DNA of 36,310 nucleotides from DAOTUB01 sp034437455 (GCA_034437455.1 DAOTUB010000152.1:1-36310), one strand, 5' to 3'. Positions 15,435-23,775 are shown, numbered from the stretch's first letter. Notes: a model not told the origin generated them from the letters alone. Numbers and translations: made by a program.

Positions 15435-15791
15435 TCAAGACAGACGATCTCTTACCACCGTCAGGATTGCTTCGGGGGTGATTTCTTCAGAAGGTTGTCG
15501 GTTTTCCTGAGCGCCCACGTGTTTATGATGGGGAAACCCAGGCAAGTGTGGATGATGTGGCGCATTGTCCCAACCAATCAACAGATGGTTGTTTGAGTCA
15601 AGCCAGTAGTAAGCATACTGCTCCAGAACATTGCGATAATACTGTTCACTGATTCGAAGAGTGCTGCCGTCGTTGAGCGTGACCTTGAGATTGAAAGCAT
15701 GATAATCCACCCGCTGGATGGTGACATCTACCACAAACGTCCCCAGAATAGACCAAATGCGAGCGAGACTAGCCTGCAATAGTGGAAGCAA
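15435..15791 (-). CDS. TumE-like toxin (DUF6516 family)
   Basis: 118 residues. The pattern LRISEQYY ... YAYYWLDSNNHLLIGWDNAPHHPHLPGFPHHKH is the hallmark of TumE/DUF6516 toxins, with the HPH and HKH histidines as likely catalytic or binding residues. It starts with TTG at 15791, supported by GAGGGAG 7 bp upstream, and overlaps the upstream partner gene by 23 bp. Such toxins act with an antitoxin encoded next to them. Convergent with rqcH, 38 bp apart. Confidence 0.82.
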   Translation of the reverse strand: MLPLLQASLARIWSILGTFVVDVTIQRVDYHAFNLKVTLNDGSTLRISEQYYRNVLEQYAYYWLDSNNHLLIGWDNAPHHPHLPGFPHHKHVGAQENRQPSEEITPEAILTVVRDRLS

Positions 15792-16110
15792 GAGATGGCT
15801 CCCTCAGAGGTTGCAGCGAAGCGATAATCTGGCTAGCCTCCTCGCGGGTGCGCTGCCAGCCTGACCATTCGACAAAATCCTCGTGCAGTTCTATACCAGC
15901 GCCCTCCGGGAGCCCTTCCCGTTGCAGTTTTGACAACGTCGTATTGTATTTTTGCTCAAAGGCTTTGATCTTTTGCTCCGCCAAGGCCAGCCGACTCTCA
16001 GCTTCGATTTGCAACAAAGGCGCGCCCAATTCAACCAACCGCTGTCGGGCCTCTGGGATCAAGGTAGTGAACGTGTGTTCCTGCCAATTACTTGCCTCTG
16101 ATACTTGCAT
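15769..16110 (-). CDS. Putative antitoxin partner of the TumE-like toxin
   Basis: 113 residues, mostly helical. A central heptad-like stretch (QIEAESRLALAEQKIKAFEQ and on to about residue 60) suggests a coiled coil. It is followed by GIELHEDFVEWSGWQRTREE. I recognise no helix-turn-helix, unlike the classical TumA antitoxin. The arrangement (first gene, own promoter, 23-bp overlap with the toxin) is typical of a toxin-antitoxin partner. ATG is preceded by AGGAG at about 8 bp. Confidence 0.65.
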   Translation of the reverse strand: MQVSEASNWQEHTFTTLIPEARQRLVELGAPLLQIEAESRLALAEQKIKAFEQKYNTTLSKLQREGLPEGAGIELHEDFVEWSGWQRTREEASQIIASLQPLREPSLASTIAG

Positions 16111-16143
16111 CTATCCTCTCCTGATATTACAGTGACCACCAAT

Positions 16144-16171
16144 ACTATACCCGTAGTTCCAGGGAAGTCAA
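16144..16171 (-). promoter_or_regulatory. Promoter of the TumE-type toxin-antitoxin operon
   Basis: TTGACT (16171-16166), 16 bp, TATAGT (16149-16144) on the minus strand, about 35 bp upstream of the antitoxin ATG. It lies between the mrdA stop and the antitoxin start, so the pair is transcribed separately from the mre operon. Confidence 0.65.
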
Positions 16172-16188
16172 GCCCAAAGAAATCCCTC

Positions 16189-18312
16189 TTATGGGACAGA
16201 AACATCATCGCGGCCAAAATAGTATTCCAGGATTTCGTGCGCCACCGGCACCGCCATCGTCGAACCCTCGCCTCCGTGGTACAAAAAGATGATGAGCGAG
16301 ATTTCCGGCTCCTCCACCGGCGCAAAGGCGGCGAACCAGGCGTGTTCCGGCAGATCCTTCCCGATGGCACAGCTCCCCTCTTCCAGCGCGATGTCATCGC
16401 AGTACTGAGCCGTGCCAGTCTTGCCCGCGATGCTCACCCCCTCGACCTGCACCCGCCACGCCGTGCCGCCGTCTGACGCCGCCCCGGCCATGCCCTGCCG
16501 AACCAGCGACCAGTTCTCGGTGCTGATGGGCAACGTGCGACTAATCTCTGGCGTGAAAGGCACCCTCCCGTCGGGGCCGACGCCACTACGGGGCTGCGTC
16601 ACATTTCCTTGAGCATCGGTAACGTGGTGGACGATGCGTGGGCGGTAGAGTGTACCATTGTTGGCCACAACGTTGACGGCGTTGAGCATCTGAAGCGGGG
16701 TTACACTGAGAAATCCCTCTCCAATGGAAAGGTTATACGTATCTCCCAGAGACCAACTCTCGCCATACGTTCGCCGTTTCCACTCTGAACTGGGCACCAT
16801 GCCTGGGGCTTCAAAGGGCAACTCGATACCGGTTTTCTCACCAAAGCCAAATAGCTGAGCATACCGGGCGATAAGACCCACCCCCAGCCCCTCAAATCCC
16901 GTCTCCTCAAAACCGCCGCCGGTCTTGTAAAAGAAGATGTTGCACGAATTGGCGATGGCTCCCACCACGTCCAACGAACCGTGGCCAGAGCGATTCCAAC
17001 AGACGAAAGGCTGCGCGCGGCCAGGATCGTTGGGATAGTATTTGTTCGCCACGACGATCCTTCCCGGACACGTGTGGCGCGTGTGCGGCGTCAACACCCC
17101 CTCCTGAAGGGCCGCCGATGCGATGATGATCTTGAATACGGAACCGGGTTGCAACCAATCCGAGATGGCGTGGTTGAGCAAGGGCCGGTGAGGATCGTTC
17201 TGCCAGCGTTCCCAATCGCTCTTGGAGACGCCCTGGACAAACATATTGTTATCGTACGTCGGCAGACTGACCATGGCCAGGATCTCACCGGTCTGTGGGT
17301 TCATCGCGATCGCCACCCCTCGCGGTGAATTCGCGTTTGCCATCCCCCGTTGCAGCGCCTCCTCAGCAAAGCGCTGGAGTTCGAGATCGAGTGTCAGGTA
17401 GACATTGTCGCCAGGCACAGAATCCGATTGCTTTTCGACGACGCGGAGCACCCGACCAAGCACATCCTCCTCGACGATCTGCCGGCCCTTGGTCCCCCTC
17501 AATACATCCTCAAACGTTCCCTCGATACCGTAGCGCCCAATGCGATCTGTGGCCGGATTGTACCCCTGCTCGACGTACTCTTCTTTGCCTTCCGCAGGGA
17601 TGGGCTGCAAAAACCCCAAGAGTTGCGATACCAGCGGGCCGTAGAGATAATTGCGGACCGATTTCACCTCGACGAACACGCCGGGCAGCGTCACACCTTC
17701 CTGCGCCACCAGCAGCGCCGTATCCCGCTCTACGCCTTCCTTGAGCACCAACGGGCGATAGGGGTCTATGCCCCCGAGCCACTCCAAGAGAACGTGCAGT
17801 TCGTCTTCGCCCGCTTGTACTCCGTTAAAGGAGTCGGAAGTACTCGACAGCGCGGTCAGACGATTGATCAATATCTCGCGCAAGCCAAGCACCGGCGCGC
17901 CAGGCTCTGGCGCGTCCTCGTCTCCAGGCGCCCCGGCCGTGGTGTAAGGCATATCGAGCAGCACAGCCAGGCGGATGAGCACCTCCTCCACGCCATCATC
18001 CTCATCGGGCAAGTAAGCGGGGACCAGGGTGACGTAGAAACTGGGGACGTTGCGCACCAAAGGAGTGCCGCCGCGATCGTAGATGATGCCGCGAGGAGCA
18101 GGGATGACGTCCTCCCGCAAGCTCAGCCGTTCCGCCCGCGCGCGATATTTATCGACGTTCACAACTTGCAACTGCCACAACTCCCGGCCAAAACCCACAA
18201 AGACGCCCAGGATCAGCATCCCCAGAATGATGACCCGGCGCGCCTCCTTGATCGTCATCCAGCGTGCTTGCCAGCGACTTGTGGCCTGTTGCGGCGCTCT
18301 GTTCAGCTTCAC
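16189..18312 (-). CDS. mrdA: Penicillin-binding protein 2 (class B, elongasome transpeptidase)
   Basis: 707 residues. One N-terminal membrane anchor (about 27-48, RRVIILGMLILGVFVGFG). The PBP dimerisation domain includes PAPRGIIYDRGG (71-82) and GRYGIEGTFEDVLRG. The transpeptidase domain has S391-VF-K394, S456-C-N458 and K631-TGTAQ. It cross-links lateral-wall peptidoglycan with the Mre complex at the outer face of the membrane. It starts with GTG after AGGAGG. An insertion of about 60 acidic residues between 105 and 175 is longer than in many PBP2s. Last gene of mreB-mreC-mreD-mrdA, 39 bp after mreD. Confidence 0.95.
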   Translation of the reverse strand: MKLNRAPQQATSRWQARWMTIKEARRVIILGMLILGVFVGFGRELWQLQVVNVDKYRARAERLSLREDVIPAPRGIIYDRGGTPLVRNVPSFYVTLVPAYLPDEDDGVEEVLIRLAVLLDMPYTTAGAPGDEDAPEPGAPVLGLREILINRLTALSSTSDSFNGVQAGEDELHVLLEWLGGIDPYRPLVLKEGVERDTALLVAQEGVTLPGVFVEVKSVRNYLYGPLVSQLLGFLQPIPAEGKEEYVEQGYNPATDRIGRYGIEGTFEDVLRGTKGRQIVEEDVLGRVLRVVEKQSDSVPGDNVYLTLDLELQRFAEEALQRGMANANSPRGVAIAMNPQTGEILAMVSLPTYDNNMFVQGVSKSDWERWQNDPHRPLLNHAISDWLQPGSVFKIIIASAALQEGVLTPHTRHTCPGRIVVANKYYPNDPGRAQPFVCWNRSGHGSLDVVGAIANSCNIFFYKTGGGFEETGFEGLGVGLIARYAQLFGFGEKTGIELPFEAPGMVPSSEWKRRTYGESWSLGDTYNLSIGEGFLSVTPLQMLNAVNVVANNGTLYRPRIVHHVTDAQGNVTQPRSGVGPDGRVPFTPEISRTLPISTENWSLVRQGMAGAASDGGTAWRVQVEGVSIAGKTGTAQYCDDIALEEGSCAIGKDLPEHAWFAAFAPVEEPEISLIIFLYHGGEGSTMAVPVAHEILEYYFGRDDVSVP

Positions 18313-18351
18313 AGTGCAAATCCCTCCTCGTAGAGCCTGGCCCCTCCGGGA

Positions 18352-18828
18352 CTATGCCTGGCGAGTCGTTCGCTCCAGCAAGGCCAGCGGCTGGAGGATG
18401 AATGGAGCGAGCGCCACGTTGAGCAACGTCGAGGGGCCGGCCACTCGCAGCCACGCAAATCCCCAATGAACCAGGTGCCCCGTCCAAACCAGCACGATCA
18501 ACAAAACCAGATGATACGCCACGATGCCGAGAAACGACAAAAGCAACAACCGCACCACCCGCGAGCCAATACCCAGCCCCCACGGCTGCCCGGCCAGGAG
18601 CGCCGCCGCCAACAAGGCCAACGCCGTCGCGGCCAGCGGCCCTCCAGAGAAGAGATCGATCAGCAACCCGCCGATAAACCCCCACACCAATCCCTCGTCC
18701 AGGCCGCGTACCACAGCCCAGACCAGCACGACCAGCAACATCAAGTCGGGACGCGCTCCCCACAGCTTGACCCGCGAAAGCAAGGTGGTCTGGATCAGGG
18801 CCACACCGGTCAGAAGCGGCAGCGTCAC
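18352..18828 (-). CDS. mreD: Rod shape-determining protein MreD
   Basis: 158 residues, almost entirely hydrophobic with about 5 membrane helices. It contains WGFIGGLLIDLFSGGPLAATAL, the region most typical of MreD. It is a membrane component of the elongasome linking MreC and PBP2. The GTG start at 18828 lies 18 bp from the nearest good ribosome site (GGAGG at 18851-18847). An in-frame ATC at 18840 has ideal spacing and would add INFY, so the true start is unclear. Sits between mreC and mrdA. Confidence 0.9.
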   Translation of the reverse strand: MTLPLLTGVALIQTTLLSRVKLWGARPDLMLLVVLVWAVVRGLDEGLVWGFIGGLLIDLFSGGPLAATALALLAAALLAGQPWGLGIGSRVVRLLLLSFLGIVAYHLVLLIVLVWTGHLVHWGFAWLRVAGPSTLLNVALAPFILQPLALLERTTRQA

Positions 18829-18855
18829 ATAGAAATTGATAGCACACCTCCGACG

Positions 18856-19827
18856 CTACGGCTCTTCAAGCGGAGGTTCCCCTTCCTCAAAAGAGATCCG
18901 CTCGAAGGTGGTGATCACCAACACCAGTTCCAGCCGTGTGTAATCCACCGCCGGTCGCACGGTGGCCGCCTGGTAGAGTTCATAGTCCATCTGCACCACG
19001 TCCATCACCTGTCCAATGACCAACCCTTTGGGCATGAGGCCGCCCAGCCCGGAGGTCAGCACAATGTCGCCGACGACAACGCGCTCGTCCTGCGGGATCC
19101 ACTCCATGCGCAGCGTGTCGTCAGGCTCGCCGGGCTGCCCATTGACCAAACCCGTGACACGAGCGGTCTGCAAGAGACCGGCGACCGAGCTGTCGGCGTC
19201 GGTGAGCAACCGCACCTTGGCGGTGCGCGGGCTGACCTGGGCGACCCGTCCCACCAGAGCCGCTCCACCGCTGACGACAGACATCCCTACCTCCACGCCC
19301 TGCCGCGCTCCCACATTTATGGTGACGTAGCGCAGATAATAGTTCGGCTCCAGGCCCACCACTGTTCCACACGGAAACGTGTCGCAGGCCTCCTCCCGAT
19401 CCACCACGTCGGCGCCCAGATAGGTCGAGACGGGATATTCGCTGACAAAGTTCAGCAGAGCGCGAAGTTGTTCAGACTCGGCTTCGTATTCCCTCAAGCG
19501 GACGTTCTCGACCTTGAGTGCATCCACCTCGACCTGCAGCTCTTCGACTTCAGCGCGCAATTCTCGCGCCTCGCGCACTGTCGGGAACAGGTCGCCGGTC
19601 AAGTCAGCCGCGCCCGTAAGGATGCGTTGTAGAGGATCGAGTACGTAGTGAGTCACGTATTCCAAGGGGGCCAGATAGCCGGATTCATGGAAGACGAGAA
19701 GCAACAAGCCGAGGATAAATAAAACGAGAGGAAGCCAGGGGCGACGAGGCGGCGCCCCATAGGGCATAGTCCCGTAGGAGCCTACGCCCCTACGGGGGCC
19801 GCCGCCGCTACGGGGCGATGGTCTCAT
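18856..19827 (-). CDS. mreC: Rod shape-determining protein MreC
   Basis: 323 residues. A Gly/Pro/Arg-rich cytoplasmic N-terminus (1-30) precedes a single membrane helix (about 31-46, LPLVLFILGLLLLVF). A coiled coil (about 78-122, heptads of E/L/V) is followed by the double beta-barrel domain (about 135-310) with VVGLEPNYYLRYVTINVGARQG-type motif and VLTSGLGGLMPKGLVIGQV. It organises PBP2 and MreD in the periplasmic space or its equivalent. ATG follows GGTGAG at 2 bp. The N-terminal extension contains a DNA inverted repeat (19771-19796), so it may be acquired sequence; a second ATG at 19767 lacks a ribosome site. Confidence 0.92.
   Translation of the reverse strand: MRPSPRSGGGPRRGVGSYGTMPYGAPPRRPWLPLVLFILGLLLLVFHESGYLAPLEYVTHYVLDPLQRILTGAADLTGDLFPTVREARELRAEVEELQVEVDALKVENVRLREYEAESEQLRALLNFVSEYPVSTYLGADVVDREEACDTFPCGTVVGLEPNYYLRYVTINVGARQGVEVGMSVVSGGAALVGRVAQVSPRTAKVRLLTDADSSVAGLLQTARVTGLVNGQPGEPDDTLRMEWIPQDERVVVGDIVLTSGLGGLMPKGLVIGQVMDVVQMDYELYQAATVRPAVDYTRLELVLVITTFERISFEEGEPPLEEP
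19771..19796. repeat. Inverted repeat CCCGTAGG/CCTACGGG inside the 5' end of mreC
   Basis: CCCGTAGG (19771-19778) and CCTACGGG (19789-19796) flank a 10-bp spacer that itself begins AGCCTACG. A related GCTACGGGG follows near 19809. It encodes part of the low-complexity N-terminus of MreC, so a small palindromic repeat may have been captured into the reading frame. Confidence 0.6.
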
Positions 19828-19881
19828 ATCTCACCCCACGCAGCGATGCAACGCAGCTCCTCCTCAACCAACATAGTTCGC

Positions 19882-20946
19882 TCAGGCAAACCTGGGACGG
19901 CGATCGTCGGTGCTGACCAATACCTCGCGGAGCAATTCCAATTCCTCCAGCACCTTGCCAGCGCCACGGGCGACGCACGTCATCGAATCTTGAGCCACCC
20001 AGGCCTGCATATTCACCTCATCGCTCACCCGCTCCGCCAGGCCTCTGAGCAGCGAGCCGCCGCCGGCCATACAGATACCCGTCTCCATCAGGTCGGCGAT
20101 CAACTCTGGCGGCGTTTCGTCCAGGGTATCTTTGATCAGATCCACAATGACGCTCGCCGGCCCGTTCAACGCCTCCCGAACCTCGATGCTGCTGACCTCG
20201 ATCTCCTCGGGCAGGCCGGTGACCAGGTTGCGGCCCCGCAGCGACATGGTCATCTCCTCCGACAGCGGGTAGGCCGACCCAACGCTCATCTTGGCCTGCT
20301 CGGCCATACGCTCGCCGATGTAGAGGTTGTACTTTTGGCGCGCGTATTGCATAATCTCTTCGTCCATCTTGTCGCCGGCGATGCGGAGAGAGCGGCTGAG
20401 GACGACGCCTCCGAGGCAAAAGACGCCCACCTCGGTCGTGCCGCCGCCGATGTCCACCACCATGCAGCCTCGCGCCTCCGTCACCGGCATGCCGGCCCCG
20501 ATGGCGGCGGCCATCGGCTCCTCGATCAAAAAGACCTCGCGCGCGCCAGCAGACGTGGCAGCATCGTATACCGCCCGCTTTTCGACCTCCGTGACCCCGC
20601 TGGGAATGCCCACGACGACGCGAGGACGGGGGAAAGGAAGCATCAACTGGCTATGCGCCTTTTTGATGAAATAGTCCAACATCGCCTCGGTCACCTCAAA
20701 TTCCGAGATGACGCCATCGCGCATGGGGCGAATGGCGATGATGTTGGTGGGCGTGCGTCCCACCATCTCCTTCGCCTCGGCTCCGACGGCCAGGACTTTG
20801 CGGGTTTTCCGTTCGATAGCCACCCAGGACGGCTCGTTGATGACGATGCCCTTGCCCCTCACGTACACGAGCGTGTTCGCCGTGCCGAGGTCAATGCCAA
20901 TGTCCAGGGAAAGCAACCCAAGAAAAGCGTCAACAGGATTGAACAC
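19882..20946 (-). CDS. mreB: Rod shape-determining protein MreB (actin-like)
   Basis: 354 residues, full length. Actin-fold motifs: phosphate 1 DIGIDLGTANTLVYVRGKG (15-33), VVGIPSGVTEVEKRA, phosphate 2 VVDIGGGTTEVGVF, and adenosine motif GGGSLLRGLAERV. It polymerises under the membrane and directs lateral wall synthesis, which suggests a rod-shaped or filamentous cell. It starts with GTG after AGGAGA. First gene of the mre operon, 54 bp before mreC; its promoter region is shared with the divergent scpA. Confidence 0.97.
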   Translation of the reverse strand: MFNPVDAFLGLLSLDIGIDLGTANTLVYVRGKGIVINEPSWVAIERKTRKVLAVGAEAKEMVGRTPTNIIAIRPMRDGVISEFEVTEAMLDYFIKKAHSQLMLPFPRPRVVVGIPSGVTEVEKRAVYDAATSAGAREVFLIEEPMAAAIGAGMPVTEARGCMVVDIGGGTTEVGVFCLGGVVLSRSLRIAGDKMDEEIMQYARQKYNLYIGERMAEQAKMSVGSAYPLSEEMTMSLRGRNLVTGLPEEIEVSSIEVREALNGPASVIVDLIKDTLDETPPELIADLMETGICMAGGGSLLRGLAERVSDEVNMQAWVAQDSMTCVARGAGKVLEELELLREVLVSTDDRRPRFA

Positions 20947-21014
20947 AAGCGTCTCCTAAAAACAAACTACTACCCCGGTCACGTCTGCTTTCTAGCACCG
21001 GGGCTGGCGAGAAA

Positions 21015-21023
21015 ATTATACCA
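21015..21023 (-). promoter_or_regulatory. Extended -10 promoter of the mreB operon
   Basis: TGGTATAAT on the minus strand (21023-21015) is a perfect extended -10, about 60-70 bp upstream of the mreB GTG. No convincing -35 is seen at 17 bp, which is acceptable for extended -10 promoters. Confidence 0.6.
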
Positions 21024-21068
21024 CAAATCATGTACAAGGAAAGTCTTGGACGAGCGGCCTTTATGTGC

Positions 21069-21074
21069 TATAAT
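21069..21074 (+). promoter_or_regulatory. -10 box of scpA promoter, very short leader
   Basis: TATAAT at 21069-21074 stands only 13 bp before the scpA ATG, so the mRNA leader would be about 7 nt and no Shine-Dalgarno sequence fits. A weak -35-like TTGGAC lies at 21046-21051 (17 bp spacing). scpA may be translated in a near-leaderless way. Confidence 0.6.
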
Positions 21075-21087
21075 TTGACACACAGCT

Positions 21088-21843
21088 ATGTCTCCACTCT
21101 ATCCGATCCAGTTGCCCGTCTTTAAGGGGCCGCTCGACCTGCTCCTCCGCCTCATTGAGCAGGAAGAGCTTGATATCACCACGGTCGCGCTGGCTCAGGT
21201 CACGGATCAATACCTGGCCCACCTGGCGGAACTGGAACGCCGACAGGTGAAGGAACTGGCGGATTTCCTCACTGTGGCGGCGAAACTGTTACTGATCAAG
21301 TCCACGATGTTGCTTCCGCGCCCTCCCACGCCCAGCCCCGAAGCCGAGGGCCAGGACGTGGGCGATGAACTGGTACGCCAGTTGCAGCTCTACAAGCGCT
21401 TCAAGGACATTGCCACCCTGCTGCATCAACGGGAGGAGCTGGGGTTGCACAGTTACGTGCGCATCGCTCCCCCTCCCGAACGCGATCCTCAACTCGACCT
21501 GGGCGATGTGACGCTTCACGATCTGCTGGCCGTCGCACAGGAGGCGCTGGATGCCATGCCCGGCCCGCCGGTCGGAGAGGTCGTCGCGCCGATCGTGGTA
21601 ACCATCGGCGAACAGATCGAGCGGATCGAACATCGTCTGACCCAGCAACGTCAAGTCCGCTTCCACGAGATTCTCTCCGCCGCCACCACGCGCGTCGAGA
21701 TCATTGTGACGCTGCTGGCGCTGCTGGAACTGATCAAGCAAAACAAAGTCAGGGCACAACAGGAGCGTATGTTCGGCGAGATTGTCATTGAGCGTCACTG
21801 GGTTGACGAGCCGGTACTTGCCGCCGCCAATCCAGAAGCATAG
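21088..21843 (+). CDS. scpA: Segregation and condensation protein ScpA
   Basis: 251 residues. The N-terminal kleisin motif FKGPLDLLLRLIEQEELDI (12-30) and YLAHLAEL...VKELADFLTVAAKLLLIKSTMLLP are diagnostic. The C-terminal winged helix (about 185-240, VRFHEILSAATTRVEIIVTLLALLELIKQNKV) binds the SMC head. ScpA bridges SMC and ScpB in chromosome condensation. scpB does not follow; instead the 3' end overlaps the convergent vanZ-like gene by 59 bp. Confidence 0.95.
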   Translation: MSPLYPIQLPVFKGPLDLLLRLIEQEELDITTVALAQVTDQYLAHLAELERRQVKELADFLTVAAKLLLIKSTMLLPRPPTPSPEAEGQDVGDELVRQLQLYKRFKDIATLLHQREELGLHSYVRIAPPPERDPQLDLGDVTLHDLLAVAQEALDAMPGPPVGEVVAPIVVTIGEQIERIEHRLTQQRQVRFHEILSAATTRVEIIVTLLALLELIKQNKVRAQQERMFGEIVIERHWVDEPVLAAANPEA

Positions 21844-22174
21844 CCGCGCCCGCCCCCACCCCATCGATGACCACGTCGAACAGAGCGCCATTGCGCCCCG
21901 GCACAAAGGTCTGGTGGTATTCGTCGCTCAACCCGTAAGCTATGGCCAAGCCCACACTCGCCGCGTAGAGCGTCCTCTCGTCCCGAAAACGTCCGCGCAG
22001 CGCCCGCAGGTAGAGCCGGGCCAGGACGCCATAGGCCAGCGCGTGGCCGATCTTTTTGAGCAACGTGTCCAGCCACGGCTCGGGAGCTTGAGGCAGCGTG
22101 GGCTGGGCGGAGGCGACAAAGATCAATCCCATCCAGGCCAGCGGCGGGAACCAGCGCCAAAGACACTGTCTCAC
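21785..22174 (-). CDS. VanZ-like family membrane protein
   Basis: 129 residues from the GTG at 22174, which overlaps the stop of the upstream glycosyltransferase (GTGA). It has about four membrane helices and VanZ-type signatures: VASAQPTLP, KKIGHALAYGVLARL, and GLSDEYHQTFVPGRNGALFDVVIDGVGAGAAML. VanZ in enterococci gives low-level teicoplanin resistance; most homologues have unknown envelope roles. The C-terminal coding end overlaps scpA on the other strand. Confidence 0.85.
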   Translation of the reverse strand: MRQCLWRWFPPLAWMGLIFVASAQPTLPQAPEPWLDTLLKKIGHALAYGVLARLYLRALRGRFRDERTLYAASVGLAIAYGLSDEYHQTFVPGRNGALFDVVIDGVGAGAAMLLDWRRQVPARQPSDAQ

Positions 22175-23409
22175 GACGCTGTCCCCTGGTAGGCCCGCTC
22201 GACCGTATCCACCAATCGCTCCCAGGCGAACCGCTCCTGCATGTCCAGAGCCGCCGCCTGGCCCAACCGCTCCCGTAGCGCTGCATCCTCCAGCAGCCTC
22301 GCCACCGCCTCGGCAAAAGACGTCACGTCGCCCGGAGGGACCAACCAACCGGTCTTGCCGTGACGGATCATCTCCCGATTCTGCCCCACCGCCTCGGCCA
22401 CGACCGGCGTTCCTGCCGCCAACAGATCCAGCAGCTTGACCGCGCACTTGGTCCGGTTGACCAATGTGTCGTCGAAGGGGTAGATGGCGACGTCGACCCG
22501 GGCAAAATAGGCGGGCAGGTAGGCGGGTGGAACCCAACCAAAGTAGGTCACGTCGTGCGCGAAGCGGGACACTTGAAACGTAATGCGTAACACGCGATGT
22601 GTGATGGTCAGGCCGGATTGGGAGGCCAATTGGAATAGCTCCTCCTCCTCGCCAAAGAGCCCCCTACCTACGACCAAAAGGCGCGCCGCCGGGATGCGCT
22701 CCTGCACGCGCCGAAAGACCTCGATGACGCGAGAGACGGGGAACTCGAAAAATCGAGTATACAGCAAGATGCAGGGCTGATCATTTCCCGCCTCCTGCCT
22801 ATTCTCCCTCATCTCTTGCCGCCCTGTGACGCCGTTGGGGACGTAGAACACGCGCCGCGGAGAGACGCCCAGCGCCCAGACCAGGCTCTCCAGCGTGCGG
22901 CTGGCGACGGTGACTGCGTCGGCGTGGGTCAGTCCCCAACGCTCTTGCCAGGCGAAAAAGCGCCGCTGCATCGGGGTATAGTCGCCGAGGTCGTTCCAGC
23001 CGCCCGGCCCCTCCCAATCGTCGGCGTCCACCACCAGGCGGGGTCGGCGGGCGCGGCGGATGGTTCCAATCCGAGGGAGACGGGCCAACAGCCAGTGCGT
23101 CAGGCCGCTGTAGGCCTTTGGCTTGAAGAGGTGCACCACGTCGGGGCGGAAAGCCAGAGTCCGGCGGGCTAATCGGAGCGCGGTCCACACGTGGAAAAGG
23201 CCAGGGATATTCGGCGGCAGGGAGATGTTCTCGATGGCGACGCCATCCTTTTCGCAACGCCGCCCGGCGTCCTCCGGGTTCTGCCAGGGAGGGAGAAGCA
23301 TGGCGACGGTGTGACCACGCGCCGCCAGCGCCTTGGCCATCGGAAGCGCCCGCGCGCTCATCGTGCCGCGGGGTCGCAGCCCAAAGGGGCCCACTATGAC
23401 AACGCGCAT
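22171..23409 (-). CDS. Glycosyltransferase family 4 protein
   Basis: 412 residues with the GT-B fold of family 4. The N-terminal acceptor half has MRVVIVGPFGLRPRGTMSARALPMAKALAARGH and a hydrophobic RPDVVHLFKPKAYSG patch. The C-terminal donor half has YVPNG, LLLVVGRG-type sequence, and the nucleotide-sugar region CAVKLLDLLAAGTPVVAEAVGQNREMI. The usual first Glu of the EX7E motif appears to be Lys or absent (KCAVKLLDLL), so catalysis may be modified. No signal peptide; likely peripheral on the cytoplasmic membrane. No good ribosome site is seen before ATG. It follows the DUF5615 toxin by 12 bp and overlaps the vanZ-like gene. Confidence 0.87.
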   Translation of the reverse strand: MRVVIVGPFGLRPRGTMSARALPMAKALAARGHTVAMLLPPWQNPEDAGRRCEKDGVAIENISLPPNIPGLFHVWTALRLARRTLAFRPDVVHLFKPKAYSGLTHWLLARLPRIGTIRRARRPRLVVDADDWEGPGGWNDLGDYTPMQRRFFAWQERWGLTHADAVTVASRTLESLVWALGVSPRRVFYVPNGVTGRQEMRENRQEAGNDQPCILLYTRFFEFPVSRVIEVFRRVQERIPAARLLVVGRGLFGEEEELFQLASQSGLTITHRVLRITFQVSRFAHDVTYFGWVPPAYLPAYFARVDVAIYPFDDTLVNRTKCAVKLLDLLAAGTPVVAEAVGQNREMIRHGKTGWLVPPGDVTSFAEAVARLLEDAALRERLGQAAALDMQERFAWERLVDTVERAYQGTAS

Positions 23410-23421
23410 TCTAATGTACCA

Positions 23422-23775
23422 TCATCGCAAGGGACGTATGCGCGCCCCTGACTCGTTCAACACTACGAAATGATCAACCAGTTGAGCAGCGGCCTTTTGG
23501 AGAAAAGTGCTCACAAGCGCAGCCTTGATCGAGGACTTTTCCACCCTGAACCGCAACAATAATATCCCTACGGTGATTTGACTGCGCAAATACACCAGTT
23601 CACCAAAATCTTTGTCGCTCGTGATCAGTACGCGCTGCTCCTGGTTCGCTAGTTTCAAAACCCATTCATCATCCACGCCACGAGCCATCTCGCCGATATA
23701 GGTCACATCGTGTCCAAGGCTGCGCACCACTTCAACTATCGGATGCTCGATATTCTCATCGGCAAGAAATTTCAT
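23422..23775 (-). CDS. DUF5615 PIN-like toxin
   Basis: 117 residues. The PIN-like pattern MKFLADENIEHPIV places D6/E7 at the active site, with ITSDKDFGELVY (D54, D56) completing the acidic cluster. DUF5615 proteins are predicted RNases paired with DUF433 antitoxins. Its ATG overlaps the upstream DUF433 stop (ATGA), confirming the pair. Confidence 0.88.
   Translation of the reverse strand: MKFLADENIEHPIVEVVRSLGHDVTYIGEMARGVDDEWVLKLANQEQRVLITSDKDFGELVYLRSQITVGILLLRFRVEKSSIKAALVSTFLQKAAAQLVDHFVVLNESGARIRPLR

Noticed and set aside
17350..18333. Plus-strand open frame opposite mrdA
   Set aside because: Antisense to PBP2 with intact SxxK, SxN and KTG motifs; nothing recognisable in the translation.
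18149..18847. Longer minus-strand frame overlapping mreD that starts near the GGAGG
   Set aside because: Its translation is Gly/Arg-rich and soluble, while the other frame gives the typical MreD helices.
19846..21078. Plus-strand open frame of about 410 codons opposite mreB
   Set aside because: Shadow of the highly conserved mreB; composition is His/Gln/Arg-rich and no domain is visible.
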